A stretch of 64,000 bases of DNA from Ectothiorhodospiraceae bacterium. GTDB taxonomy: Bacteria; Pseudomonadota; Gammaproteobacteria; HK1. Location of the stretch: positions 110,112-174,111 of the forward strand of contig JACKNM010000014.1 in assembly GCA_024234875.1 (NCBI GenBank), given 5' to 3'. A model generated the notes under the pieces. It did no database searches. It was not told where the DNA came from and saw only the letters and a program-made list of their open reading frames with translations. The stretch's first letter is position 1. Every line of letters begins with the position of its first letter. This document shows positions 1 through 8,100 of the stretch, piece after piece. The position numbers and the translations under genes were made by a program.

Positions 1-174
1 GCACGCACGGTGGCGCGCCTGGAAGGAATCCCGGTCGGCATCTCCTCCGGCGCCGCGATCACCGCCGCGGTGCGCGTCGGTCGGCGACCGGAGATGGCGG
101 GCAAGACGCTGGTCTGCGTGGTGCCGTCGTTCGCCGAGCGCTATCTGTCGACGGCACTGTTCGACGGGCTATGA
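1..174 (+). CDS. cysK: Cysteine synthase A, C-terminal fragment
   Basis: The last 57 residues of a PLP-dependent O-acetylserine sulfhydrylase, cut by the window edge. The enzyme makes cysteine from O-acetylserine and sulfide in the cytoplasm. Visible signatures are the GISSGAA loop that belongs to the PLP/substrate domain and the ending ERYLSTALFDGL, which is close to the usual CysK C-terminus (ERYLSTxLFxGL) and favours CysK over CysM. The reading frame enters from the left and stops at TGA 172-174. A hairpin follows immediately. The family call is firm for such a short piece, but the N-terminal catalytic lysine region is outside the window. Confidence 0.88.
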   Translation, partial: ARTVARLEGIPVGISSGAAITAAVRVGRRPEMAGKTLVCVVPSFAERYLSTALFDGL

Positions 175-184
175 GCGCAAGCTC

Positions 185-217
185 GGGGACCGGCGCGGCT
201 CGCGCGCGCCGGTCCCC
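185..217. terminator. Bidirectional hairpin between convergent genes
   Basis: A perfect 13-bp stem (185-197 pairing with 205-217, GGGGACCGGCGCG / CGCGCCGGTCCCC) with a 7-nt loop lies between the stop of cysK and the stop of the convergent monooxygenase gene. There is no clear U-tract on either side, as is common in high-GC genomes, so a terminator role is inferred from position and stem strength. Confidence 0.6.
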
Positions 218-226
218 GGTGGGGCC

Positions 227-532
227 TCACGCCTGCTGCAACACCTTGAGGCTCATGCCGACGACGATGTCCTTCACCTTCTCCCGGTAGGCGAGCATGT
301 GCGGCGCCTTGGCGTGGGCCTGCAACGCGGCGACGCTCGCCCATTTCTCGATGATGGTGACGGTGTCGGCGTCCTTGACCTGCGGTGGGAGCCCCGAGTC
401 CGCATCGACCGTCGGGTAGTACTCGATGCAGCCATCCTCGGCGAGCACCGCCGGGATGTTGGCCTTGAACGCGGCGAGAAAGGCGTCGCGCTGGCCGGCC
501 TTGACCTTGATCGATGCGATGACGTTGATCAC
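227..532 (-). CDS. Antibiotic biosynthesis monooxygenase (ABM/YgiN-like) domain protein
   Basis: A 101-residue single-domain protein of the dimeric ferredoxin-like ABM superfamily, whose members (for example YgiN) act as cofactor-free quinol monooxygenases or small stress proteins. Visible family features are the N-terminal strand MINVIASIKVKAG, the helix FLAAFKANIPAVLAEDG ending in CIEYYP, and the strand/helix EKWASVAALQAHAKAPHM. Length is normal for the family. The start is GTG at 532; no upstream in-frame alternative is needed. It stands alone between convergent cysK and the divergent creatininase-family gene. The substrate cannot be deduced. Confidence 0.8.
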   Translation of the reverse strand: MINVIASIKVKAGQRDAFLAAFKANIPAVLAEDGCIEYYPTVDADSGLPPQVKDADTVTIIEKWASVAALQAHAKAPHMLAYREKVKDIVVGMSLKVLQQA

Positions 533-729
533 GAGATGTCCTCCGATGTCGGGACCGCCACCGTCGGCGACCCGCGAGACGATAGCCGACCGCCGGCGCT
601 CGACCCGGCGCCGAGGGGCCGGCCCGAGCCCGCCGCGGGCGGCGACGAGCGCGGATGATACCGGTACCGGGCTTGTCGTCGCGCGCCCCGGCGGACATGC
701 TCCTCGGCTCGCTCACCGGTAGGACGGCC

Positions 730-1539
730 ATGGTCCACGCGCACTGGGAGACGCTCACCACCGTCGACGTCGCCGCCCTCGACCCGCAACGCACCGTGGC
801 GGTCCTCCCCGTCGCGGCGGTCGAGCAGCACGGCCCGCATCTGCCGCTGGGCACCGACGCGATGATCAATCGCGCCATCGTCCGCGCGCTGCTGGCGCGA
901 GCCGACCCGCGCGCCAGCGTCGTCGCGCTGCCTCCCCTCGATGTCGGCCACAGCCTGGAGCACGCGGGATACCCCGGCACGCTCGACGCGAGCGCCGAGA
1001 CGCTGCTCGCGCTGTGGGAAGGCGTCGGTCGGCGCGTCGCCGGCGCCGGGCTGCGCCGCCTGGTGGTGTTCAACACCCACGGCGGGCAGCGCTCGATCGT
1101 CGACCTCGTCGCGCTGCGGCTGCGGTCACGCCACGGGATGCTGGTCGCCCGCGCGTCGGTGTTCGGCTTCGGCGTCCCCGAGACGTTGTTCGATTCCCAC
1201 GAGGTCCGTCACGGCATCCACGGTGGCGAGGTCGAGACCTCGTTGATGCTCCACCTGCACCCCGCGCTGGTGCGTCTGGACGCGCTCGCCGATTTCGGCG
1301 GCGCCACCTTCGACGCCGAGGCGCGCGCCGCAGCCGTCGGGCCGGAGAAGCCGACCGGCCTCGGCTGGCTGGCCGAGGACCTCCACCCCGCCGGGGTCTG
1401 CGGGAACGCGCTGCGCGCGGACGCCGAGCGCGGCGCGGCGCTGCTCGAGCACCAGGTCACGGCGCTACAGGAGGTCGTCGCGGCACTCGTCGAGCAAGCC
1501 CTTCCGCCGCCCCCTTACCCTTTTCCACCCGCAGCGTGA
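730..1539 (+). CDS. Creatininase-family amidohydrolase
   Basis: A 269-residue metal-dependent hydrolase of the creatinine amidohydrolase family. The diagnostic metal-binding stretch EQHGPHLPLGTD lies at residues 32-43, with FNTHGG and GIHGGEVETS further on carrying the other expected His/Glu ligands. I chose ATG 730 because translation from there begins just ahead of the conserved W-E-x-L-T-x2-D start of the family; an upstream in-frame ATG at 655 would add 25 unconserved residues. Family members include creatininase, the ArfB deformylase of archaeal flavin/F420 synthesis and the mycofactocin peptidase MftE, so the substrate is open. A few kilobases downstream lie GTP-cyclohydrolase and pterin-synthase-like genes, which makes an ArfB-like role worth considering. 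Confidence 0.85.
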   Translation: MVHAHWETLTTVDVAALDPQRTVAVLPVAAVEQHGPHLPLGTDAMINRAIVRALLARADPRASVVALPPLDVGHSLEHAGYPGTLDASAETLLALWEGVGRRVAGAGLRRLVVFNTHGGQRSIVDLVALRLRSRHGMLVARASVFGFGVPETLFDSHEVRHGIHGGEVETSLMLHLHPALVRLDALADFGGATFDAEARAAAVGPEKPTGLGWLAEDLHPAGVCGNALRADAERGAALLEHQVTALQEVVAALVEQALPPPPYPFPPAA

Positions 1540-1723
1540 TAATCGGCGCTTCGTGGTCGCCGAGCGATGTGGTCTCTCGGCCGACCCTGACGGCCACCCG
1601 GGCGCGATCGGATCCGGGCGGTGTGCTATTCGTCGGAGACTCGAGGTCGATGCGCGACCGGTCGAGCCCCCGGCATCGAGCGCCGGCGCGTGGCCAAACC
1701 ATCACGATTCGGAGACGAGCACC

Positions 1724-2653
1724 ATGTCCGCACCACCGACCCATCTCATCGACTGGCGTGATTGGGACGCCGGCGTCGTGCGCGACGTGCTGGACCTCGC
1801 GCTGCGCGTGAAGCGCGATCCTCGGGCGTTCGAGAACCGCATGCATCGGCGCACCCTGGTGATGCTGTTCCAGAAGACGTCGACCCGCACCCGGGTCTCG
1901 TTCGAGGCCGGAATGACGGAGCTCGGCGGCCATGCGATCAACCTCGACTGGCGGGCGTCGAACTTCACCCTCGCCGACGTGCGCTCGGAGACGCGCTACC
2001 TGTCGCGGAACGCCGCGGTGATCATGGCGCGCTTGAAGGACCACGAGGATCTGCTCGACATGGCGGACGGCGCGACCGTGCCGGTGATCAACGGTTGCTG
2101 CAATCGTTACCACCCGTGCCAGGCGATGGCCGACATGCTCACCATCGCGGAGCAACGCGGCGGCGACCCGAGCGGCGCCCGACTCACCTACATCGGCGCC
2201 TACAACAACGTCGTCAACTCACTGGTGTCGATCGCAGCCCCGCTCGGCGTGCATCTCACCCTGGTCTGCCCGCTGCGCGACGAGGCGACGATCGATACCG
2301 CGAGCCGGGCACGCCTGCTCGACGCCGGTCTGCTCACCGAGACCACCGACGCGCGCGCCGGCGTCGCCGACGCGGACTACGTGTACACCGATACCTGGCT
2401 CGACATGGAGTACTTCAACGACCCGGCGTTCGCCGAGGAGAAGGAGCGCCGCGTCGCGCAGATGCTGCCCTACCAGCTCAACGAGACGTTGCTCGCCGGC
2501 ACCGACGCGAAGGTGATGCACGACATGCCGATCCACATCGGCTACGAGATCGCGGAGGAGCTGATCGAGAGCCCGCGCTCGGTCATCTTCGACCAGGCCG
2601 AGAATCGCATGCACGCGCAGAAGGCGATCCTGCTACATCTGACGGGCAGCTGA
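1724..2653 (+). CDS. Ornithine carbamoyltransferase-like protein with altered substrate motif
   Basis: A 309-residue aspartate/ornithine carbamoyltransferase-fold protein. The carbamoyl-phosphate loop STRTR (53-57) and the HPCQ motif (130-133) are intact. The canonical ornithine-loop HCLP of OTCases is replaced by HDMP (266-269), so the substrate-binding Cys is missing while His and Pro remain. The long DTWLDMEYFNDP segment is also unlike standard ArgF. A proven arginine-pathway role should therefore not be assumed: this may be a subgroup of ornithine carbamoyltransferases or an enzyme for another amine. ATG 1724 was chosen because it begins at the expected N-terminus. Agmatine/carbamoylputrescine genes lie 18 kb downstream. 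Confidence 0.75.
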   Translation: MSAPPTHLIDWRDWDAGVVRDVLDLALRVKRDPRAFENRMHRRTLVMLFQKTSTRTRVSFEAGMTELGGHAINLDWRASNFTLADVRSETRYLSRNAAVIMARLKDHEDLLDMADGATVPVINGCCNRYHPCQAMADMLTIAEQRGGDPSGARLTYIGAYNNVVNSLVSIAAPLGVHLTLVCPLRDEATIDTASRARLLDAGLLTETTDARAGVADADYVYTDTWLDMEYFNDPAFAEEKERRVAQMLPYQLNETLLAGTDAKVMHDMPIHIGYEIAEELIESPRSVIFDQAENRMHAQKAILLHLTGS

Positions 2654-2714
2654 GGCGCCCGGCCGTCCGCCCGGCCGTCGACAGGGCGCGCGGCCACCTG
2701 ACGCAGGCGCGCGA

Positions 2715-3632
2715 TCAATCGGCTGCGGTCGACCCGACGGCCGCCTCGGCGTAGCTGTTGTCGACGGCATCCTCGAACGCGATCGCGCGCCCGATCAGGC
2801 CGCCGCTCAGCAGGCATCCGCGTAGCCGCTCGAATCCGACCCGCGGCAACCGCGGGTCGCGCCCCCACACCCCGAGCTCGAGATAGCGCGCGATCGCGCG
2901 CACGAGGATCGGTCGCGGGCAATCGCGGAAGAAGTCGGCCACCGCATCGGCGATGGTGGCAGCGTCGTGCGCATGGAGCCAACGCTGCGTGTCGTGAATG
3001 GCGCGGGTCATCGCCAGCGCGGTGTCGGGGTTGCGCGCAAGCCACGGGCGCATCGCGTAGAGCGTGGTGTAGGAGCACGGTCCGCGGCTCGCCTGCGCGT
3101 ACCAGACATGCCCGGCACCCTCGGCGAGCAACGTCTCGACCATGGGCTGGAAGAGCTGCGCGACGTCGATCGACCCGGCGCGCAGCGCTTGCGCGTTCTC
3201 GCTCATGGTGTGCCCGTCGATTCGATCGAGCGTGCTCGGGTCGATGCCGACGCGGCGCAGATCGTCTTGCAGGCACATCCAGGGCGTCGGTACCTCCGAC
3301 ACCGTCGCCACGCGCACTGTCGCCAGATCGGTCAGCCGGAACTCGGGTCGTGGCTCGCGCCCGACGAGAAAGAACGGATCACGGGTCACCACCTCGGCGA
3401 AACCCACCACGTCGCAGCTCGGATCGCGGTCGCGCATCAGCATCACCCGCATCGGCCCGCCCCAGAACACGTCCGCCTCGCCGGATTGGAGCTGACCGGC
3501 CACCCCGGCGAGATCCGGACTCGTGCCGAGGCGCACGTCGAGGCCGTGGCGGCGATAGTGATCGAGTGCATGGACCAGGTAGAAGGGGGTGTAGAACACG
3601 GCGCGGAAGGATTCGTAGAGCGTGATCGGCAT
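2715..3632 (-). CDS. SsuA/THI5-like substrate-binding protein without signal peptide
   Basis: A 305-residue protein of the NMT1/THI5 periplasmic-binding-like fold. It opens MPITLYESFRAVFYTPFYLVHALDHYRRHGLDV, the usual start of ABC binding proteins for nitrate, sulfonate or pyrimidine precursors, then QSGEADVFWGGPM and a central SENAQALRAGSIDVAQLFQP segment that lines the cleft in relatives. The mature-like sequence begins at the initiating Met, so no export signal is visible, and no permease or ATPase gene is adjacent. It could be a cytoplasmic THI5-type enzyme or sensor, or an orphan binding protein. The ligand is unknown. Confidence 0.7.
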   Translation of the reverse strand: MPITLYESFRAVFYTPFYLVHALDHYRRHGLDVRLGTSPDLAGVAGQLQSGEADVFWGGPMRVMLMRDRDPSCDVVGFAEVVTRDPFFLVGREPRPEFRLTDLATVRVATVSEVPTPWMCLQDDLRRVGIDPSTLDRIDGHTMSENAQALRAGSIDVAQLFQPMVETLLAEGAGHVWYAQASRGPCSYTTLYAMRPWLARNPDTALAMTRAIHDTQRWLHAHDAATIADAVADFFRDCPRPILVRAIARYLELGVWGRDPRLPRVGFERLRGCLLSGGLIGRAIAFEDAVDNSYAEAAVGSTAAD

Positions 3633-3641
3633 CGACGTGAA

Positions 3642-4160
3642 TCACCTCGTCTGGGCGCGCGAGCGACGCTCACGCCTCGTGGCCAGGGTCAGCAGGCCGA
3701 CGGCACCCACCGCGCCGAGACCGATGCACAGCAGGTGCAACGACTCGATCGAGATCGCGAGCAGCAACGTGTTGGCGTCGGTGAGCGGCGCGAACGGCTG
3801 CATGTCGCCGTGCATCAGGCTGTCGAGCAGCACGTGCGACGTGGTGCCGAGGAAGGCACCACTGCCGGCCGCGGCCCAGCCGACCGCGGTCGGCAGCGCG
3901 GGGGCGGCGCGCGCATTCCAGGTGCGGGCGATCGGCCCGTAGGCGACCTTTCCGATCAGCATCGACGCGACCCCCACCAGCAACGCCCCGAGATAGGTGT
4001 GCGATGGACCGTGCACGACCGCGTCGCCGCGCAGCATCCGCACCAGCGGCTCCACGTCCATCGCCACCTGGGCGCCGGCGAACACCACGACGCTGAATCG
4101 GTCGCGCAACACGAGCTTGATCGCGAGGCCGGGTCCGAGGTGCAGCGGGGTGAAGGGCAT
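3642..4160 (-). CDS. Small integral membrane protein (MPFTPLHLGPG family)
   Basis: A 172-residue membrane protein beginning MPFTPLHLGPGLAIK, a start shared by a conserved family of putative membrane-bound hydrolase-like proteins related in outline to YdjM/DUF4184. Residues around DVEPL and HTYLGA place an Asp and a His near membrane segments; a second His-rich point is TSHVLLDSLMHGD. About four hydrophobic segments are visible and the C-terminus is strongly basic (RRERRSRAQ). The start was placed at ATG 4160; longer reading would overlap the GrpB gene extensively. It ends 9 bases before the binding-protein gene start downstream. Function is unknown. Confidence 0.65.
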   Translation of the reverse strand: MPFTPLHLGPGLAIKLVLRDRFSVVVFAGAQVAMDVEPLVRMLRGDAVVHGPSHTYLGALLVGVASMLIGKVAYGPIARTWNARAAPALPTAVGWAAAGSGAFLGTTSHVLLDSLMHGDMQPFAPLTDANTLLLAISIESLHLLCIGLGAVGAVGLLTLATRRERRSRAQTR

Positions 4161-4179
4161 CGGTGGCGACCCCGTCGCC

Positions 4180-4725
4180 TCACCGCGCACCGGTGAGGCG
4201 ATGGCCCCCTTGCGCCCCCGCCCAGGCCAGCGCTCGCCGTTCCATCGACTCGACGAACGACGCCTTGCCGCGCACGTAGCGGTCGAGGTCTCCGTCGTGC
4301 TCGGCCGCGAGCCGCACCTTGAGCGCGGCGTAGTCGGCCGCGTCAGCGGGGTGTGCGCGCATGTAGTCACGGAACGCGAGGTGACGCGCGATGTCGGGAT
4401 GACCGTCCTGGTATGCATGGATCTGGTGGGTGCGCACCCCCGGCGAGCGGTCGCGACGGAAGTACCGCCGGCCCGCCAGACCGTACTCGCCGAGCGCCTC
4501 GTAGCCGAGGTCGAGCATCGTCGTGGTGGCGGCGTCGAGCCGAGCGAGCGCGTGCACCACGAGCTGGATGTCGATCACCGGCTTCGCCGCGATGCCGTCG
4601 ATGGCGGTGCTCCCGATGTGCTGCACGTCGAGGACGTTCGTGCCGAGGCTCGCGCGCAGACGGCCGGCCTCGCGCGCGAAGGCCGCGCGCCACGCCGGGT
4701 CATGTGGCACGACGACGACCCGCAT
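4180..4725 (-). CDS. GrpB family nucleotidyltransferase-like protein
   Basis: A 181-residue GrpB/UPF0157 protein, a nucleotidyltransferase-fold family of largely undefined function. Family marks are VVPHDPAWRAAFAREA at the N-terminus, VQHIGSTAIDGIAAKPVIDI, and the RRYFRRD...THQIHAY segment, followed by ELxFRDYMRxHP-like helix sequence. Start ATG 4725 follows the stop of the GNAT gene by 2 bases, so the two are translated as an operon. It is followed by the small membrane protein gene. Length is typical. Confidence 0.82.
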   Translation of the reverse strand: MRVVVVPHDPAWRAAFAREAGRLRASLGTNVLDVQHIGSTAIDGIAAKPVIDIQLVVHALARLDAATTTMLDLGYEALGEYGLAGRRYFRRDRSPGVRTHQIHAYQDGHPDIARHLAFRDYMRAHPADAADYAALKVRLAAEHDGDLDRYVRGKASFVESMERRALAWAGAQGGHRLTGAR

Positions 4726-4727
4726 CC

Positions 4728-5249
4728 CTACCCCGTCGTCACCAGTTGCTTGTAGAAGTACACCGTCGGCTGCAGGCTGCCGTCGGGCGTGGCGGCATAG
4801 TCGGGGATCTCGCCCGCCCGCTGCCAGCCGAGATGGCCGTAGATCGCCTCCGCGGCGGACCCGCGTTGGGTGTCGAGCACCAGCATGGTGCGGCCGAGTC
4901 GTCGCGCCTCGTCCTCGGCCGCGGCCATCAGGGCGCGCGCAATTCCCTTGCCGCGATGCGCCCGATGCACGAGCAGGCGCTGGATCTCCGCGCGGTGCCG
5001 ACCGTTCTCGCGGCCGCTCGGCGCGAGTTGAACCGACCCGGCCACCGTGCCATCGACCTCGGCCACCCACAATCGGAGCTCGGGACCGAGCGCGGACAGC
5101 ACGTCGCTCCAGTAGTGGCGCGCGCGCTCCGGTGCCAGCGGCGCGAGGTAGCCGACGGAGGCGCCGCCGTCGACGGCGTCGACGAGGAGCGCGGCGAGCG
5201 CATCCACCAGCCCCGGCTCGGCCGCGCTCACCGCCCTGACGGTCGTCAT
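4728..5249 (-). CDS. GNAT family N-acetyltransferase
   Basis: A 173-residue Gcn5-related acetyltransferase. The acetyl-CoA pyrophosphate loop is visible as the stretch HRAHRGKGIARALM, preceded by EIQRLLV and followed by LVLDTQRGSAAEAIYGHLGW, the usual order of motifs A and B. It transfers acetyl from acetyl-CoA to an unknown amine. ATG 5249 was chosen from the start of the conserved domain; an earlier in-frame Met adds unconserved residues. It is first in a short operon with the GrpB gene, 2 bases downstream. Confidence 0.82.
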   Translation of the reverse strand: MTTVRAVSAAEPGLVDALAALLVDAVDGGASVGYLAPLAPERARHYWSDVLSALGPELRLWVAEVDGTVAGSVQLAPSGRENGRHRAEIQRLLVHRAHRGKGIARALMAAAEDEARRLGRTMLVLDTQRGSAAEAIYGHLGWQRAGEIPDYAATPDGSLQPTVYFYKQLVTTG

Positions 5250-5393
5250 CGTCGTGTACCTCCGCGGGTGAGAAGGCTCGCGATTCGCGATGCTCCAGAG
5301 CATGCGTCCACGGCCGGCGGCAGGACAAGGGCCCGACGCGCTCCACCGCCCGCGCGCGGCTCGGCTACCATCGCCCCGGGAGGAGGGTCGACG

Positions 5394-5792
5394 ATGGAAG
5401 TCTCCGACGAGGTGACCGAGCTGCGTGACGCCGTCGCTCGCCTGGTGATGGGGTGGAGTGCGACGCGGATGCCCTGGGCGTACGAGGGCGTCGCGTCGGT
5501 GTGGCACGACGGCGACGGCGTGCCGCTGATGGCCTGCGCCGCATGGCGCCCGGAGGACGACGCCGCGCAGCGCGCGCGGGTGCTGGATGCCATGGTCCGG
5601 CGGGGGTTCGGATTCGAGATCGCCGGCGATGGCGCGCAGACGCGCGTCGCCTTCAGTCGCGACGGCCAGACGATGGCGGTGGCGCTCGACGCCGACCGCG
5701 CGCGAGCGTTGCTGCGCGCGGCGCTTGCCACCGTCGAAGCCGACCGAGAGACCGGGGATCGGGCACCGGTGGTCGACGGGCCCGCGACATGA
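5394..5792 (+). CDS. Conserved hypothetical protein, 132 aa
   Basis: An uncharacterised 132-residue soluble protein, with no membrane segment or signal peptide. It contains an N-terminal helix (VTELRDAVARLVMGW), a tryptophan- and charge-containing middle (WAYEGVASVWHDGDGVPL) and an alternating strand pattern toward RVAFSRDGQTMAVALD. A strong AGGAGG Shine-Dalgarno at about 5380-5386 decides the ATG at 5394. Its stop overlaps the start of the following yjdF-like gene by four bases (ATGA), so the two are coupled. I do not recognise the family. Confidence 0.6.
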   Translation: MEVSDEVTELRDAVARLVMGWSATRMPWAYEGVASVWHDGDGVPLMACAAWRPEDDAAQRARVLDAMVRRGFGFEIAGDGAQTRVAFSRDGQTMAVALDADRARALLRAALATVEADRETGDRAPVVDGPAT

Positions 5793-6415
5793 GCCCGCCG
5801 ACCACGGACCCGCGCCGAGGGTGGCTGGTCGCCGGCACGGTGGTGCTGGTGGTGATGCTGGTGGTCTCCGGCATCGCACCGCACGAGCGGCTGACGTGGT
5901 TGCTCGAGGTGTTCCCGATACTCGTGGTGGTGCCGCTGCTGTGGGCAACCCACGCCCGCTTCCCGCTGACCACGCTGCTCTACGTCCTGGTCTTCGTGCA
6001 CGCCCTGGTGTTGATGCTCGGTGGTGCCTACACCTACGCGCGGGTCCCGATCGGGTTCGAGGTGGCCGACCTGCTCGGCCTCGATCGCAATCCCTACGAC
6101 AAGCTCGGGCACTTCATGCAGGGTTTCGTGCCGGCGGTGGCGGCGCGCGAGATCCTCGTTCGCGGTGCGCACGTCACCGGCCGGCGCATGCTCGTGTTCC
6201 TCGTCCTCTGCGTGGTGCTGGCGGTGAGTGCCTGCTACGAGCTGCTCGAATGGGCGGCGGCGCTCGGGCTCGGCGCCGATGCCGATTCCTTCCTCGGCAC
6301 CCAGGGCGATCCCTGGGACACACAGTCCGACATGTTCCTGGCCCTGATCGGCGGTATCGCAGCCCTCGCGCTGCTCACCCGGCGTCACGACCGGCACCTC
6401 GCGCGGCTGCCCTGA
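5789..6415 (+). CDS. YjdF/DUF2238 inner membrane protein
   Basis: A 208-residue polytopic membrane protein matching the DUF2238 (E. coli YjdF) family. Recognisable landmarks are the DKLGHFMQGFVPA motif near residues 107-119, YELLEWAAAL, and GDPWDTQSDMFLALIGG toward the C-terminus. Five or six hydrophobic segments are present. Start ATG overlaps the preceding stop (ATGA), showing translational coupling with the 132-aa protein. Function of the family is not established. Confidence 0.85.
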   Translation: MSPPTTDPRRGWLVAGTVVLVVMLVVSGIAPHERLTWLLEVFPILVVVPLLWATHARFPLTTLLYVLVFVHALVLMLGGAYTYARVPIGFEVADLLGLDRNPYDKLGHFMQGFVPAVAAREILVRGAHVTGRRMLVFLVLCVVLAVSACYELLEWAAALGLGADADSFLGTQGDPWDTQSDMFLALIGGIAALALLTRRHDRHLARLP

Positions 6416-6435
6416 TCGGCGCCCGGCGCGGCGGG

Positions 6436-8052
6436 TCACACTGCCAGCGCCATCCCGTCGCGGCCGGGATCCGCGGCGCCCCGCACGCCGCCGGCGGTCA
6501 CCTCGATGCCGTGCACGCCGGCGAAGGCGTAGCTCGCGAAGCTCCGTTGCACCGCGTATCCCATCGCCTCCAGCGCGCGGCTCACGAAGCGCGGCACGCG
6601 GTTGCTGACATCGATGGTCTCGCTGCGTGTGACCGCGACCCGTGGCGCGCTCACCGCTTCCAGCACCGTCATGTCGAACGCCAGCACGTTGCTGATCGCC
6701 TGCGCGATGGCCTGCGGGATGTAGGTCCCGCCGGGGGCTCCGATGACCAGCCGCGTGCCACCCGCCGCGTCGAACACGATCGCCGGCGACATCGAGCTGG
6801 TGTAGCCCTTGCCCGGAGCGATGGAGGTCGCCCGACCCGGGCGTGGGTCGAAGATCCCCATGCAGCCGTTCAGCAGGAAACCGCTGCCGGGGACGATCAC
6901 CCCGGACGGCGCGCCGAGGGTGTGGGTCATCGACAACGCGTTGCCGTCGGTGTCGAGGGCGCACACCTGGGTGGTGCCGCGCACCTCGCCGACCGCCGGT
7001 AGACGATCGAGGCGCGCGCGCTCGCCGGCGCCGATGGCGGCGGCGTAGGCCGCGATGCGCGCGGGGTCGAGCAGATCGTCGAGCGGGACGGTGACGAAGC
7101 GCGGGTCGCCGACGTGGGCCCGCTTGTCCCCGTAGGCGCGCGCGATGGCCTCGGCCACCACCCGGATGTGCTCGGCGCTGCCGTGGCCGAGCGCCGGCAG
7201 GTCGAAGTGGTCGAGCGTCGCCAGCGTCTGCAGGAGCTGGACCCCGGAGCCGCCGGGACGGTTGGTGGCGATGCGGTGCCCGCGATAGGAGCCGGTGAGC
7301 GCCGGCTGGCGGGTCACCTCGAAGGCGGCGAGGTCGTCGGTGGTGACCAGCCCGCCGTGGGCCGCCATGTCGGCCGCCAGACGCTCGCCGAGCACCCCGC
7401 GGTACAGCGCGTCGGCGCCGTCGGCGGCGATGATCTCGAGCGTGGCCGCGAGATCAGGGTTGCGGATGGTCGACCCCGGCCGACGCATCTGCCCGTCCGC
7501 CCCGAGATAGAGTGCTCGTCCGGCCTCGGTGTAGCCGAGGATCTCGGCGTTCGGCACCCGACCCTGCGCCGCCTCGTCCTGGGTGGCGTAGGCGTGGACG
7601 TGGGGGCGCACGATCCAGCCCTCGCGCGCGAACGCGATCGCCGGCTCGCACACCGTGGCCCACGGCAGCTTGCCGTGCTCGGAGTGAATCGTGTGATAGC
7701 CGGCGAGGTTGCCCGGGACCATCACCGCCTGGTGGCCGAGCGCGTTGACCCGGCCCTCGACCACGAATCCGAAGCCGTCTCCGGTCTCGCCGCGAATGCG
7801 GTCGGCCCACATGTCCTCCCTGGCACCGGCCGGCGCGGCGCCGAGGAAGTTCAGGTTCTCGAGCAGGCCTCTGGCCGGGACGTGGACCACCGCGCTGCCG
7901 ACGCCGCCGAGGCCGGTCATCAGCGGGTCGACCACGCCCTGGGTGAGCGCGCAGGCGATGCCGGCGTCGAACGCATTGCCGCCGGCCATCAGCATCAGTG
8001 CGCCCGCCTCGGCCGCCTCCGGCTGCGCCGCGACGACGATGCCTCGCTTCAT
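6436..8052 (-). CDS. ggt: Gamma-glutamyltransferase family protein
   Basis: A 538-residue N-terminal-nucleophile hydrolase of the gamma-glutamyltranspeptidase family, which cleaves or transfers gamma-glutamyl groups from glutathione-like amides after self-cleavage. The N-terminal part carries GGNAFDAGIACAL and GLGGVGS. The autoprocessing site is the GTT at 359-361, with Thr360 the predicted nucleophile, followed by the small-subunit features DTDGNALSMTHTLG and GAPGGTYIPQAI. No signal peptide is apparent, unlike E. coli Ggt, so a cytoplasmic or cephalosporin-acylase-like relative is possible. ATG 8052 begins at the conserved domain. It lies just downstream of the GTP cyclohydrolase II gene on the same strand. 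Confidence 0.85.
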   Translation of the reverse strand: MKRGIVVAAQPEAAEAGALMLMAGGNAFDAGIACALTQGVVDPLMTGLGGVGSAVVHVPARGLLENLNFLGAAPAGAREDMWADRIRGETGDGFGFVVEGRVNALGHQAVMVPGNLAGYHTIHSEHGKLPWATVCEPAIAFAREGWIVRPHVHAYATQDEAAQGRVPNAEILGYTEAGRALYLGADGQMRRPGSTIRNPDLAATLEIIAADGADALYRGVLGERLAADMAAHGGLVTTDDLAAFEVTRQPALTGSYRGHRIATNRPGGSGVQLLQTLATLDHFDLPALGHGSAEHIRVVAEAIARAYGDKRAHVGDPRFVTVPLDDLLDPARIAAYAAAIGAGERARLDRLPAVGEVRGTTQVCALDTDGNALSMTHTLGAPSGVIVPGSGFLLNGCMGIFDPRPGRATSIAPGKGYTSSMSPAIVFDAAGGTRLVIGAPGGTYIPQAIAQAISNVLAFDMTVLEAVSAPRVAVTRSETIDVSNRVPRFVSRALEAMGYAVQRSFASYAFAGVHGIEVTAGGVRGAADPGRDGMALAV

Positions 8053-8100
8053 CGGCCCTCTCCTGGTTCGGTAGTGTCGCCGACGCCGTCGGCGTGCGAA

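Noticed and set aside
5246..6964. Long minus-strand frame of 572 residues over the yjdF-like gene and ggt region
   Set aside because: Arg/His/Gln-rich shadow typical of high-GC DNA; the opposite-strand genes have recognised domains.
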